From NCBI GenBank assembly GCA_045542485.1, contig JAZQLC010000013.1, positions 1-31,695 on the forward strand: a stretch of DNA of 31,695 nucleotides, in the 5' to 3' direction. The position numbers and the translations under genes are program-made. Shown piece by piece: positions 8,047-15,638 of this stretch. Under the pieces are notes generated by a model. That model was not told the DNA's origin and searched no databases. It saw only the letters and a program-made list of their open reading frames with translations. Within the stretch, counting starts at the first letter, position 1. Each line of letters starts with the position of its first letter. The stretch is from SIG575 sp045542485. Its GTDB lineage: Bacteria; Bacillota; Clostridia; Oscillospirales; Acutalibacteraceae.

Positions 8047-8745
8047 ATGAAAACTTGTTTTATTGCACACAGAGGTTATAGCGGCTGCTTCCAGCAGAAC
8101 ACAGAGGAAGCTTTCCTTGAGGCTGTGAAACACGGCTCAGGCGGAATTGAGACCGATGTGCGTTTCACTAAAGACGGAGTTCTTATTGTAAATCACAACG
8201 ATACCGTTGAATATTTTGACGGAACGGAACTTGCACCCGAAGAATGTACTTATGAAGAACTGATGAGGAAACCTATTCTCAATGAACATACAGACACGGA
8301 GCTCTATGTTTGCACATTCGAGAGATATCTTGAAATCTGCCGTGACGGAAATATGGTCTGCTTTATTGAATTCAAGGGTAATTTCACAGATGAAATGATT
8401 CATAAGGCTTTCACAATGGCAGGGGAGATTTATGACCTTAAAATGTGCTCTCTCCAGTCTTTTGAATACGATAACCTTATCAGAACTCACAAGGCTTTCC
8501 CTGAACTTCAGATTATGTACACATGCGGTGAGCGTGACGAGAATGTTGAAAGATGCCTTGAAGACGGCTTTGACATTGATATGTACTATAAGAATATCGA
8601 CAAGAAAACAGTTGATGAATTCCATTCAAAGGGTCTGAAAGTAGCTCTCTGGACAGCAAATGATAAAGAGGCTATGGACTTCTGTTATTCAATGAATGTT
8701 GACTATATTGAATCAGACTGTTTTGCAAACGAAAAGTGCGAATGA
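8047..8745 (+). CDS. Glycerophosphodiester phosphodiesterase (GDPD), cytoplasmic
   Basis: 232 residues, the usual size of a single-domain bacterial GDPD (UgpQ-like). It would hydrolyse glycerophosphodiesters, such as deacylated phospholipids or teichoic acid units, to glycerol-3-phosphate and an alcohol. The catalytic signature is complete: AHRG at the N-terminus, the NTEEAF helix, IETDVRFTKDGV with the metal-binding Glu and Asp, VNHND with the second histidine, and the C-terminal VALWTAND strand. No signal peptide, so it acts inside the cell. AAAGGAG precedes the ATG. It lies between the membrane protein and the GH43 gene in one transcription unit. Confidence 0.92.
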   Translation: MKTCFIAHRGYSGCFQQNTEEAFLEAVKHGSGGIETDVRFTKDGVLIVNHNDTVEYFDGTELAPEECTYEELMRKPILNEHTDTELYVCTFERYLEICRDGNMVCFIEFKGNFTDEMIHKAFTMAGEIYDLKMCSLQSFEYDNLIRTHKAFPELQIMYTCGERDENVERCLEDGFDIDMYYKNIDKKTVDEFHSKGLKVALWTANDKEAMDFCYSMNVDYIESDCFANEKCE

Positions 8746-8766
8746 TTAAAAGGTAAGGAGAATTTT

Positions 8767-9693
8767 ATGCCATATCTTTTTGCTCATTTCAAAGAAAAAA
8801 TCACACCTGACGGAGAGCAGGTTTATTTCGGTATCAGCCGTGACGGATTTAATTGGGAAAAAGTAAACGACGGAAACCCTATTCTCACAGCCTCTCTCGG
8901 TGAAAAAGGTTGCCGTGACATAGAGGTCGTAAGACTTCACACAGGCGGTTTTATGGTGATTACAACCGACTTGTGTGTTGCAAATCGTTATGACGAAAAT
9001 CTTCAGCTCGACTGGTCAAACATAAACAGAACGGGAAGCAAGTGTCTGCGTATGTGGAAAACAGATGACCTTGTGAATTTCTCGGAAGAAAGGCTTGTTC
9101 ATTTCGGCAGGGATGATTTCGGCTGTATGTGGGCGCCCGAGGTTTTCTTTGACGAGGAAAATGAAGAGTATCTCATTCACTGGGGCTCAACTGTCAGGGA
9201 AAGCGACTATAAGCATATGTCAATTTACTCATCACGCACTAAAGACTTTGAAACATTTACGGAGCCTCAGGTTTATTTTACAAAGGACAATGAAATTCTC
9301 GATTCCCACATTGTGAAAGTGGGGGACACATATCATTTTTTCTATAAAAATGCCCACAATCCCTCAATGAATATGCACGGAACATCGAAAAATCTTTACG
9401 GACCTTTTGAACACGATGAGGATTTTGAAAAATATATGGCAGATAAAATTCAGAATCCCGGCTCATACGAAGGTCCTACAACATATGTTCTGCCTGACGG
9501 CAGATGGTGTCTGATGCTTGATTTCTTCGGTTGCGAGAAAGAAAAAATGGGTTATGTACCATTTGTATCACCCGAAAAGGGTAATATGAATTTTGAAAGA
9601 ATAACAGAAGGCTTTTCTTTCCCTTACGGCTTCAAGCACGGAAGAGTCATAGAAATCACAGATGAAGAATACAAAAGATTAAGGGCGGTATAG
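8767..9693 (+). CDS. Glycoside hydrolase family 43-like protein
   Basis: 308 residues of a single five-bladed beta-propeller. Clan GH-F (families 43/62) marks are the MWAPE segment at 121-125, a candidate base D51 (CRDIEV), a candidate pKa-modulating Asp D179 (ILDSHIVK) and a candidate general acid E235 (SYEGPT). Each position is inferred by order, not by alignment. Family members remove arabinose, xylose or galactose units. There is no signal peptide or binding module, so it probably works on imported oligosaccharides. AAGGAG precedes the ATG. Third gene of the operon, 21 nt after the phosphodiesterase. Its TAG stop lies in the loop of the terminator that follows. Confidence 0.82.
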   Translation: MPYLFAHFKEKITPDGEQVYFGISRDGFNWEKVNDGNPILTASLGEKGCRDIEVVRLHTGGFMVITTDLCVANRYDENLQLDWSNINRTGSKCLRMWKTDDLVNFSEERLVHFGRDDFGCMWAPEVFFDEENEEYLIHWGSTVRESDYKHMSIYSSRTKDFETFTEPQVYFTKDNEILDSHIVKVGDTYHFFYKNAHNPSMNMHGTSKNLYGPFEHDEDFEKYMADKIQNPGSYEGPTTYVLPDGRWCLMLDFFGCEKEKMGYVPFVSPEKGNMNFERITEGFSFPYGFKHGRVIEITDEEYKRLRAV

Positions 9694-9702
9694 TTACCGC
9701 CC
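9683..9702. terminator. Bidirectional terminator containing a stop codon in its loop
   Basis: GGGCGGTA and TACCGCCC form an 8-bp perfect stem with a TAGT loop, and CTTTTG follows on the plus strand. The loop carries the TAG stop of the GH43 gene. The convergent acyltransferase gene stops at 9708. Confidence 0.85.
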
Positions 9703-9707
9703 TTTTG

Positions 9708-10769
9708 TTATGCTTTTGCAAGTTTATTGATTTTTTTAGTGAGATATCCTGCGAATTTGTTTTCTATAATGTACCAACTGATATAAGCAACAACCCACGA
9801 AATGATAATTACCATAATTGTCAGAATAAGGTTTCTTGCGGAAAAGCCGTCGATGTGCAGAAATCTTTCGGCAACGGATACAATGTAGTAGTGAATCAGG
9901 TAGTATGAGAAACTTGCGTCGCCGAGTTTTCTTATAAGAGCAGGTGTCTTTGCACCTTTTCTGTCAATGAGAATGACTTCAATTACGAAGAAAAGACACA
10001 TAACAAGCTGAACATACTGTGAAAGGTCATACGCCTTGATTGTGCTCCAGATAAACTGAGGCACTGCAAGAATCACAACTGTACAGGTAGTCCATATTCC
10101 GAAGAATTTGCCGGAAATTTCTTTCTTTGACAATTCTCTGATAATATAGAAGCATACTATACCTGAAACAAAGAAAAGCCAACTGCTCCAGTTTACATAA
10201 AGATAGAATCTGAGGAAAACGTTTTCAAAATCACAGATTCTGCCGATTACTGCAAAGGCAACTGCAAACACAGAAGCGATAAGTGCTCTGTACTTGTGAG
10301 AAATTCTCATAGCAATTGCAAAGATAATTGAGAATGCAACCTCCATCTGAAGCGTGTGACCCAGTCCTACGATGGGACGGATTGTTGCCTCGGCCTTCAA
10401 TGCACCCCGGGAAAAGGGGATGCAGAAAAGTGATTTGATAAGCTGACTGAGGTCGGGAACATATCCTAAAAGCTCAGGAAGAATGTGCGCCCCTGCAAAT
10501 GTCACAAATGTCAGTGCCCAATAGAGAGGCATAAGACGGATAAATCTTCGTGTTAAAAAGAGTTTGTGTTTTTCGGTTTTCTCCGTTGACATCATAACGA
10601 AGAAACCGCTGATGCAGAAGAAGAGATTAATGAAAAACTTAACATCGAAAATTGTGTTGCCCGTGATAAGAGGGGAAATATAGCCGAAATGGAAAAGTGA
10701 TACGCATAATGCCGCTAAAAATCTTATTGCCTGAATACTGTCAATTCTTTTCTTGGCAAGTGTACTCAT
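9708..10769 (-). CDS. Acyltransferase 3 family membrane protein
   Basis: 353 residues with about ten hydrophobic segments over the whole length, typical of the acyltransferase 3 fold (OatA/NodX/WecH relatives). These move acetyl or other acyl groups onto sugars of peptidoglycan, exopolysaccharide or lipids at the membrane. The N-terminal signature RFLAALCVSLFHFGY holds the conserved Arg (R16) and catalytic His (H27). RRFIRLMPLYW follows in the second loop, another family mark. There is no C-terminal SGNH domain, so it is the short form. The ATG at 10769 is preceded by AAAGGAG. Monocistronic, with its own promoter divergent from the GH99-like gene. Confidence 0.9.
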   Translation of the reverse strand: MSTLAKKRIDSIQAIRFLAALCVSLFHFGYISPLITGNTIFDVKFFINLFFCISGFFVMMSTEKTEKHKLFLTRRFIRLMPLYWALTFVTFAGAHILPELLGYVPDLSQLIKSLFCIPFSRGALKAEATIRPIVGLGHTLQMEVAFSIIFAIAMRISHKYRALIASVFAVAFAVIGRICDFENVFLRFYLYVNWSSWLFFVSGIVCFYIIRELSKKEISGKFFGIWTTCTVVILAVPQFIWSTIKAYDLSQYVQLVMCLFFVIEVILIDRKGAKTPALIRKLGDASFSYYLIHYYIVSVAERFLHIDGFSARNLILTIMVIIISWVVAYISWYIIENKFAGYLTKKINKLAKA

Positions 10770-10814
10770 CTTTTTTCTCCTTTGTTATATATTTGCTCCA
10801 TTATGTTTTAGTCT

Positions 10815-10843
10815 ATTATACAGTGCCGTTGAGTTAAAGTCAA
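10815..10843 (-). promoter_or_regulatory. Promoter of the acyltransferase gene
   Basis: TTGACT (10843-10838) and TATAAT (10820-10815), 17-bp spacer, on the minus strand. Its -35 box lies 10 bp from the -35 box of the divergent promoter. Confidence 0.83.
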
Positions 10844-10853
10844 ACAGTTTTTA

Positions 10854-10882
10854 TTGACAGTACGCCCACAGATTGGTATACT
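10854..10882 (+). promoter_or_regulatory. Promoter of the GH99-like operon
   Basis: TTGACA (10854-10859) and TATACT (10877-10882) with a 17-bp spacer on the plus strand, about 27 nt upstream of the ATG. Confidence 0.85.
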
Positions 10883-10909
10883 GAAATAAAGAAAGGGGGT
10901 AATTTTCAA

Positions 10910-12661
10910 ATGAGTAAATTTGAAATCTTCTGGGTGAAAGCAATTACATCGCTTGTTCTTTGTTTTATGACAATTTTTAATCTTGCGGGAACGGGGGATT
11001 TTACAGAAAAAAAGGCGGAAGTCAACGGCTCGTTTTCCTGTACCGATGCCCTTGGCAGGAGTGTTACATCTGCTTACGGAGAAAGCGAAAAGCTGGTGGG
11101 TGTTTTCTATTTTCTATGGAACGGTCAGCACGGCAGGGACAGAATAATTGATAATTCAAAGCTGGTAAAGGAGCATCCTGAAGCCTTGCTTTCCGAAGAA
11201 GCGTGGATAAAAGCAGGTGGAGGAAATCAGCAGGAATTTCATTTCTGGGGAGAGCCTCTTTTCGGCTACTACACAACAGATGACGAATGGGTTTTCAGAA
11301 AGCATGTTCAGATGCTGACAGATGCCTCAGTTGATTTTATCGTTATCGATGCTACAAATGCCTTTACTTATTCCGAACAGCTGAAAAAGCTTATTGGTGT
11401 CTGGTATGAATATTACCTTGAGGGCTATAATGTTCCGAAAATTGCGTACTTCACAAATTCTTATTCAGGCGATACAATGAACAGGATTTATGATGAAGTT
11501 TACAATAATGAGGAACTTAAAAGTAAGTATCCTGAGCTTGATAAACTCTGGTTTTACCTTGACGGAAAGCCGATGATTGTAGGAAATGAAAAAGACGGCG
11601 CACTGAGAGAAGATGTCAGAAGTTATTTCAGAATCAAAGAGAATCAGTGGCCCAATGAAAATAAAAAGGATGATGGTTTTCCGTGGATGGAATTCGACCG
11701 CTCTCTTACATATAAATCGGTTTATAAGAATGACGGAATAAAAATTATGAATGTATCTGTTGCCCAGCACTCAGACACTGTCTGTTTCAGTAAAACGGCG
11801 TGGTACGGTGCTAGTGACCGCACACGCTCGTGGCATGACGGCAAAAACGATACATCAGAAGATGCTCTTCTTTACGGCTACAACTTTGCCGAACAGTGGG
11901 AGTTTGCAATAAAAATGAATCCCGATATTATTTTTGTCACAGGCTTCAACGAATGGGTGGCACAGAGACAGAAGCCCGAAGAGGGAAAACCGATTATATT
12001 TGTTGATTGCGCTGACGAAAATGCATCCCGTGATGTTGAGCCGTCAGCAGGAGTTATGGGCGACAATTATTATTTGCAGATGGTGAATTATATTGCAAAA
12101 TTCAAAGGCGTGACGGGACGCGTTGCCAAAAGTGAAAATATAACTATTGATATGCATGGCGATTTTTCACAGTGGGATTCGGATAAAATAACGGCAATTT
12201 ACAGTGACTATAAAAACGATACTGTTGACAGATGTGCAGAGGGATTCGGTCACATAATGCTGACTGATTTTTCAGGCAGAAACGATTTTGTGAAAATGAA
12301 AGTCTGCGAAGATGAGGAAAACCTTTATTTCTATGCGGAAACTGCTGAAGACCTTACTGTATCTGACGGCAAAAACTGGATGTCGCTATTTATAAATGAA
12401 GAATATGTCATAAACCGTACATCACCTCAGAACGGCAGTACAGATGTTGAAAAAATCACATCTGACGGCTATGAGTTTGCAGGTAAGGCCGAAATCAGAT
12501 TTGAGGGAAATAAACTGATGCTTTCAGTGGAAAAGGAAATGATAGGTTATGACGGTAATATGACCTTCAAGTGGGCAGATAATTACGCTGAAGATGATGT
12601 TTATTCGTTCTACACAAAGGGCGATTCAGCGCCCTACGGCAGACTCTGTTACAGTTATTAA
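10910..12661 (+). CDS. Secreted GH99/GH71-like glycoside hydrolase with C-terminal CBM9-like domain
   Basis: 583 residues. An N-terminal hydrophobic stretch (about 8-26) looks like a signal peptide or anchor. Residues about 60-400 resemble the GH99/GH71-like TIM barrel: VGVFYFLW at 63-70, KHVQMLTDASVDFIVIDATN at 131-150, DGKPMIVG at 218-225, and GFNEW at 345-349, whose Glu is the best candidate catalytic residue. Residues about 411-583 look like a CBM9/DOMON-type sandwich (GDFSQWD, EENLYFYAETAEDLT, NWMSLFIN). GH99 acts on alpha-mannosides and GH71 on alpha-1,3-glucan; the real substrate here is unknown. GGGGG precedes the ATG. First gene of an operon with a half-transporter and a DUF4886 protein, which fits outside cleavage followed by uptake. 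Confidence 0.75.
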   Translation: MSKFEIFWVKAITSLVLCFMTIFNLAGTGDFTEKKAEVNGSFSCTDALGRSVTSAYGESEKLVGVFYFLWNGQHGRDRIIDNSKLVKEHPEALLSEEAWIKAGGGNQQEFHFWGEPLFGYYTTDDEWVFRKHVQMLTDASVDFIVIDATNAFTYSEQLKKLIGVWYEYYLEGYNVPKIAYFTNSYSGDTMNRIYDEVYNNEELKSKYPELDKLWFYLDGKPMIVGNEKDGALREDVRSYFRIKENQWPNENKKDDGFPWMEFDRSLTYKSVYKNDGIKIMNVSVAQHSDTVCFSKTAWYGASDRTRSWHDGKNDTSEDALLYGYNFAEQWEFAIKMNPDIIFVTGFNEWVAQRQKPEEGKPIIFVDCADENASRDVEPSAGVMGDNYYLQMVNYIAKFKGVTGRVAKSENITIDMHGDFSQWDSDKITAIYSDYKNDTVDRCAEGFGHIMLTDFSGRNDFVKMKVCEDEENLYFYAETAEDLTVSDGKNWMSLFINEEYVINRTSPQNGSTDVEKITSDGYEFAGKAEIRFEGNKLMLSVEKEMIGYDGNMTFKWADNYAEDDVYSFYTKGDSAPYGRLCYSY

Positions 12662-12670
12662 GGTGGTTTT

Positions 12671-12967
12671 ATGGCAGACATTTTAGAAGTTATAATGATA
12701 GTGAGCTTCGGATTTTCCTGGCCGTTCAATGTTGTGAAATCATATAAAGCAAGAACGGCAAAAGGTAAAAGTCTCTTGTTCCTGTGCCTTATCTTTTTCG
12801 GATACATAGCAGGAATCGCGTCAAAACTCCTGAACGATTCATATATGGCATCGGTTTCGGAAAAATGGTATGTGCTTTTCTTCTATGTGCTTAATCTCAT
12901 AATGGTGGGTGCAGATCTGATTCTTTATTTCAGGAACAGAAAGCTTGACAGAAGGTGCGGAAAATGA
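12671..12967 (+). CDS. SemiSWEET-like (PQ-loop) three-helix membrane protein
   Basis: 98 residues with three hydrophobic helices (about 5-24, 34-54, 66-88), the size and layout of bacterial SemiSWEET sugar half-transporters that work as dimers. The stretch WPFNVVKSYKARTAKGKS matches the PQ-loop pattern (PQ-x-x-K-x-Y-K-T-K-S-x-x-G-x-S) with Phe in place of Gln. The assignment rests on this pattern and on length. It starts 9 nt after the GH99-like gene behind AGGTGG and overlaps the next gene by 4 bases (ATGA). The context suggests sugar movement across the membrane. It could also be a non-transport membrane protein. Confidence 0.65.
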   Translation: MADILEVIMIVSFGFSWPFNVVKSYKARTAKGKSLLFLCLIFFGYIAGIASKLLNDSYMASVSEKWYVLFFYVLNLIMVGADLILYFRNRKLDRRCGK

Positions 12968-13689
12968 AAGTTTTATCAATCGGTAACAGCTTTTCAACCG
13001 ATGCACACAGATTTCTTGCATTACTTTCAGTGGCAGAAAATGAAAACATTGAAACCGCGAATCTTTTTATCGGAGGCTGCAGTCTTGAAAGTCACTGGGT
13101 GAATTTCACAGAGAACAATCGTTTTTATGACCTTGAAATCTGCGGCAACGAGGGCGAAAGGAAAATTACTGTTTCAGAAGCACTGAAAATGGAAAGATGG
13201 GATGCAATTACTCTGCAGCAGGTAAGCCATATGAGCGGTATGCCCGAAACATACGAGCCTTTTCTGAAAAATCTTGAGGGTGTTGTAAGAAAAACAAATC
13301 CTGAGGCAAAGCTCTATTTTCATCAGACATGGGCATATGAAAAAGGCTCAGAGCATCCGGGCTTTGTAAATTATGACTGTAATCAGCAGAAGATGTATGA
13401 GTGCATTGTGAAAACATCAAAGGAAAAAGCTGAATCAATAAATGCGCAGATTATTCCCGTAGGGGAAGCGATTCAGTTTATCCGTGAAAATGTTTCCGAA
13501 TTTGATTATGAAAACACAGGTCTTTCTCTTTGTCGGGACAGTTTTCATCTATCCTTTGATTACGGAAGATTTACTGCAGCGGCTGTGTGGTTCAGAATCC
13601 TTACGGGCAGAAAGCTAAGCGTAAAAGAGTTTGAAAATCTTGATAAAAATCTGCTGGGTAAAATTGTTGACGCAGTAAATGAATTATGA
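12964..13689 (+). CDS. DUF4886 / SGNH-hydrolase-like protein
   Basis: 241 residues of the DUF4886 type, an SGNH-hydrolase-like fold. Block I is SIGNSFS near residue 5-11 (with candidate nucleophile Ser). The late block is CRDSFHLS, with a DxxH pair that would complete the Ser-Asp-His triad. Members occur beside glycoside hydrolases and are presumed to remove acetyl or other ester groups from sugars. No signal peptide is visible. I chose ATG 12964, which overlaps the upstream stop as ATGA and has GAAGG 8 nt before it, over a GTG at 12955. Last gene of the operon, followed directly by a terminator. Confidence 0.83.
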   Translation: MKVLSIGNSFSTDAHRFLALLSVAENENIETANLFIGGCSLESHWVNFTENNRFYDLEICGNEGERKITVSEALKMERWDAITLQQVSHMSGMPETYEPFLKNLEGVVRKTNPEAKLYFHQTWAYEKGSEHPGFVNYDCNQQKMYECIVKTSKEKAESINAQIIPVGEAIQFIRENVSEFDYENTGLSLCRDSFHLSFDYGRFTAAAVWFRILTGRKLSVKEFENLDKNLLGKIVDAVNEL

Positions 13690-13690
13690 T

Positions 13691-13722
13691 AAAAAAACCG
13701 TGAAGAATTTCACGGTTTTTTT
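13691..13722. terminator. Bidirectional terminator
   Basis: A run of A, the stem CCGTGAA / TTCACGG with a GAAT loop, and a run of T: AAAAAAACCGTGAA and TTCACGGTTTTTTT. It serves the DUF4886 operon on the plus strand and the fucosidase on the minus strand, whose stop codon (13721-13723) overlaps its end. Confidence 0.92.
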
Positions 13723-14731
13723 ATTTCATAAATTCAATTGAGTTTCTCAGAGCCTCTGCTGAGAAAGAGGGGATTCTGCCAAGATGGTCGGGGCCGACAT
13801 TGAGCAGATAGTTGACACCCAGTGAGTTAAGGCGTTTTCTTCTTTCTGCTATTTCTTCTGCAGTAATCCAATTCTGGTCGTAGTATTTGAATCCCCAGGA
13901 AGAGTTGAGCGTACCTGCCGTTTCGTAAAGACCGTAGGGAGAATACTTGAAACCGTCAAGACTGTTGGGGTCACTGTTTTCAGTGGGCTTGAATTCCGTA
14001 GGATATTCGTTGTCGCCGAGTGACACATAATCGTAAGCGCCGTTGCCGATTCGGGAATTGATAAGGCAGTCAGGCTGATATTCTTTAACAAGATGGTTCA
14101 GTTCAAGACTTTGTTCTTTTGTGATTGTGTGCGGCACATCAAACCAGATAAGGCAAAGCTCACCGTATTTTGTGAGGATTTCTTTAACCTGAGGCTTGAT
14201 TTTTTCTTCAAAGCAGATTGAGAAATCCTTCTTCTCTCTTTCAGAAAAATCCCAGGAGTTATCCCAGGAAACGCCTGAGCAACCTGCCGTGTTGTCGTAA
14301 CCGCCGCCGTGAAAATGATGCCAGTCTAATTCCTGTGAATAATAGAGACCGAATTTAAGGCTGTGCTTGTAACAGGCTTCACCTAATTCGGCAACAACAT
14401 CTCTGCCGAAAGGTGTGGCGTCAACGATGTTGAATTTATCAGCCTCACTTCTGAACATAGCAAAGCCGTCGTGATGCTTTGAAGTGAAAACGAAATATTT
14501 CATTCCGCAATCCTTTGCAAGACGAATCCATTCATCAGCATCAAAATAAACGGGATTGAAAATTTTTGCATATTGCTCATATTCTTTGTTGGGGATTGCC
14601 ATATAGCTCTGAATCCATTCGGCATAGTCGCGGACTCTTCTGCCTTTATATTCGCCACCGAGAATTGAATAAAGTCCCCAGTGCGCCATCATTCCGTATT
14701 CTGCATTTTTAAACCATTCTCTGTTATCCAT
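13721..14731 (-). CDS. Alpha-L-fucosidase, family GH29, intracellular
   Basis: 336 residues, the catalytic domain only. GH29 marks are MMAHWGLYS at 14-22, FTSKHHDGFAMF at 82-93 (H86/H87 contact the fucose), FGLYYSQELDWHH at 127-139 and LIWFDVP at 194-200, where D198 is the expected nucleophile. NSRIGNG and LLNVGPDHLGRI follow, as in the family. The enzyme retains configuration while releasing alpha-L-fucose. There is no signal peptide or C-terminal beta module, so imported fucosylated oligosaccharides are the likely substrate. AAGGAGTGA precedes the ATG at 14731. Transcribed alone from a promoter back-to-back with that of the atypical GDPD gene. Confidence 0.93.
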   Translation of the reverse strand: MDNREWFKNAEYGMMAHWGLYSILGGEYKGRRVRDYAEWIQSYMAIPNKEYEQYAKIFNPVYFDADEWIRLAKDCGMKYFVFTSKHHDGFAMFRSEADKFNIVDATPFGRDVVAELGEACYKHSLKFGLYYSQELDWHHFHGGGYDNTAGCSGVSWDNSWDFSEREKKDFSICFEEKIKPQVKEILTKYGELCLIWFDVPHTITKEQSLELNHLVKEYQPDCLINSRIGNGAYDYVSLGDNEYPTEFKPTENSDPNSLDGFKYSPYGLYETAGTLNSSWGFKYYDQNWITAEEIAERRKRLNSLGVNYLLNVGPDHLGRIPSFSAEALRNSIEFMK

Positions 14732-14753
14732 TCTGCCGTCACTCCTTTTCTTG

Positions 14754-14782
14754 ATTTTACCATTAATACTCCCAAATTACAA
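14754..14782 (-). promoter_or_regulatory. Promoter of the fucosidase gene
   Basis: TTGTAA (14782-14777) and TAAAAT (14759-14754), 17-bp spacer on the minus strand. Weaker than the divergent promoter beside it. Confidence 0.65.
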
Positions 14783-14793
14783 TAGAAAAATGT

Positions 14794-14822
14794 TTGACAT
14801 CTGAGGTAAGTTCTGATAATAT
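14794..14822 (+). promoter_or_regulatory. Promoter of the atypical GDPD gene
   Basis: TTGACA (14794-14799) and TAATAT (14817-14822), 17-bp spacer. The -10 box overlaps a TTG at 14822 and so excludes it as a start. Confidence 0.78.
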
Positions 14823-14845
14823 TGAAACATAACGAGGTGACGGTA

Positions 14846-15502
14846 ATGAAACGGAAAATAAGTGATAATTTTACGGTTACGGCACATACCGGTTGTATGG
14901 GTACAAAGGCAAATTCACTCCAATCAATTTCTGCAGGTTATGAAAACAGTGCGGATATAGTGGAGTTTGACCTGAATTTCGATAAGAACGGAGAGCCTGT
15001 CCTCAGTCACGATGAGCCTGAAGGGGGAGAGGTAACTCTTGACGAAGCGTTCTCTTTTGTCAGCAGATATGAAAATCTCAGAGTGAATGTTGATGTGAAA
15101 AGTGACAGATATCTCGGAAAAGTAAAGCCTCTTGCGGAAAAATACGGGATTGAGAACAGAATCTTTTTCACGGGCATCCACGATGGCTTTGTAGAGAGTG
15201 CGTCAGAAACAGGTGTGGAATATTACCTGAATGTGAATGTTGATGCGGGTAAAAAGAAGAATGAAGAATATATCAGGTGTCTTGTGGAGAAAGTTAAAAA
15301 CGCAGGAGCGGTAGGTATCAATTTCAATAAAAAAAGTGCATCTTACGAGCTTGTCAGAATTTTTCACGATAATGGACTTCTTGTTTCAATCTGGACAGTT
15401 GACAGAAAAATGAAAATGAGCAGAATTTTATCTTTCGCCCCCGATAACATCACCACAAGAAAACCGTCTTCCCTCAGAAAAATCGTTTCAAAGAGAAAAT
15501 AA
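14846..15502 (+). CDS. Atypical GDPD-family phosphodiesterase (HTG instead of HRG)
   Basis: 218 residues of the PLC-like phosphodiesterase TIM barrel. The pattern follows GDPD: AHTGCMGTKANSLQSI, DIVEFDLNFDKNGEPV with the metal-binding Glu and Asp, LSHD with the second His, and VSIWTVDRK near the end. The catalytic AHRG motif reads AHTG, so the arginine that holds the phosphate is a threonine and the following loop is longer. Substrate or activity may therefore differ from the canonical GDPD at 8047-8745. Start ATG 14846 has GAGGTGA 6 nt upstream. No signal peptide. Monocistronic, with a strong terminator behind. Confidence 0.82.
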   Translation: MKRKISDNFTVTAHTGCMGTKANSLQSISAGYENSADIVEFDLNFDKNGEPVLSHDEPEGGEVTLDEAFSFVSRYENLRVNVDVKSDRYLGKVKPLAEKYGIENRIFFTGIHDGFVESASETGVEYYLNVNVDAGKKKNEEYIRCLVEKVKNAGAVGINFNKKSASYELVRIFHDNGLLVSIWTVDRKMKMSRILSFAPDNITTRKPSSLRKIVSKRK

Positions 15503-15518
15503 ATATCGTTCATAAGTG

Positions 15519-15557
15519 AAACAGCTATTTTTACCGATATGGTAAAGATAGCTGTTT
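15519..15557. terminator. Bidirectional terminator
   Basis: AAACAGCTATTTTTACC and GGTAAAGATAGCTGTTT form a long stem with one mismatch and a 5-nt loop, followed by TTG and further T. It separates the GDPD gene from the convergent glycosyltransferase. Confidence 0.88.
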
Positions 15558-15638
15558 TTGTTCTTTATACAGACATAACAGAGTGTTAGCCTTGCAGGGT
15601 GTTTAATTTTCAGCTGAGGGAAAAATTTTCTTATAGTA

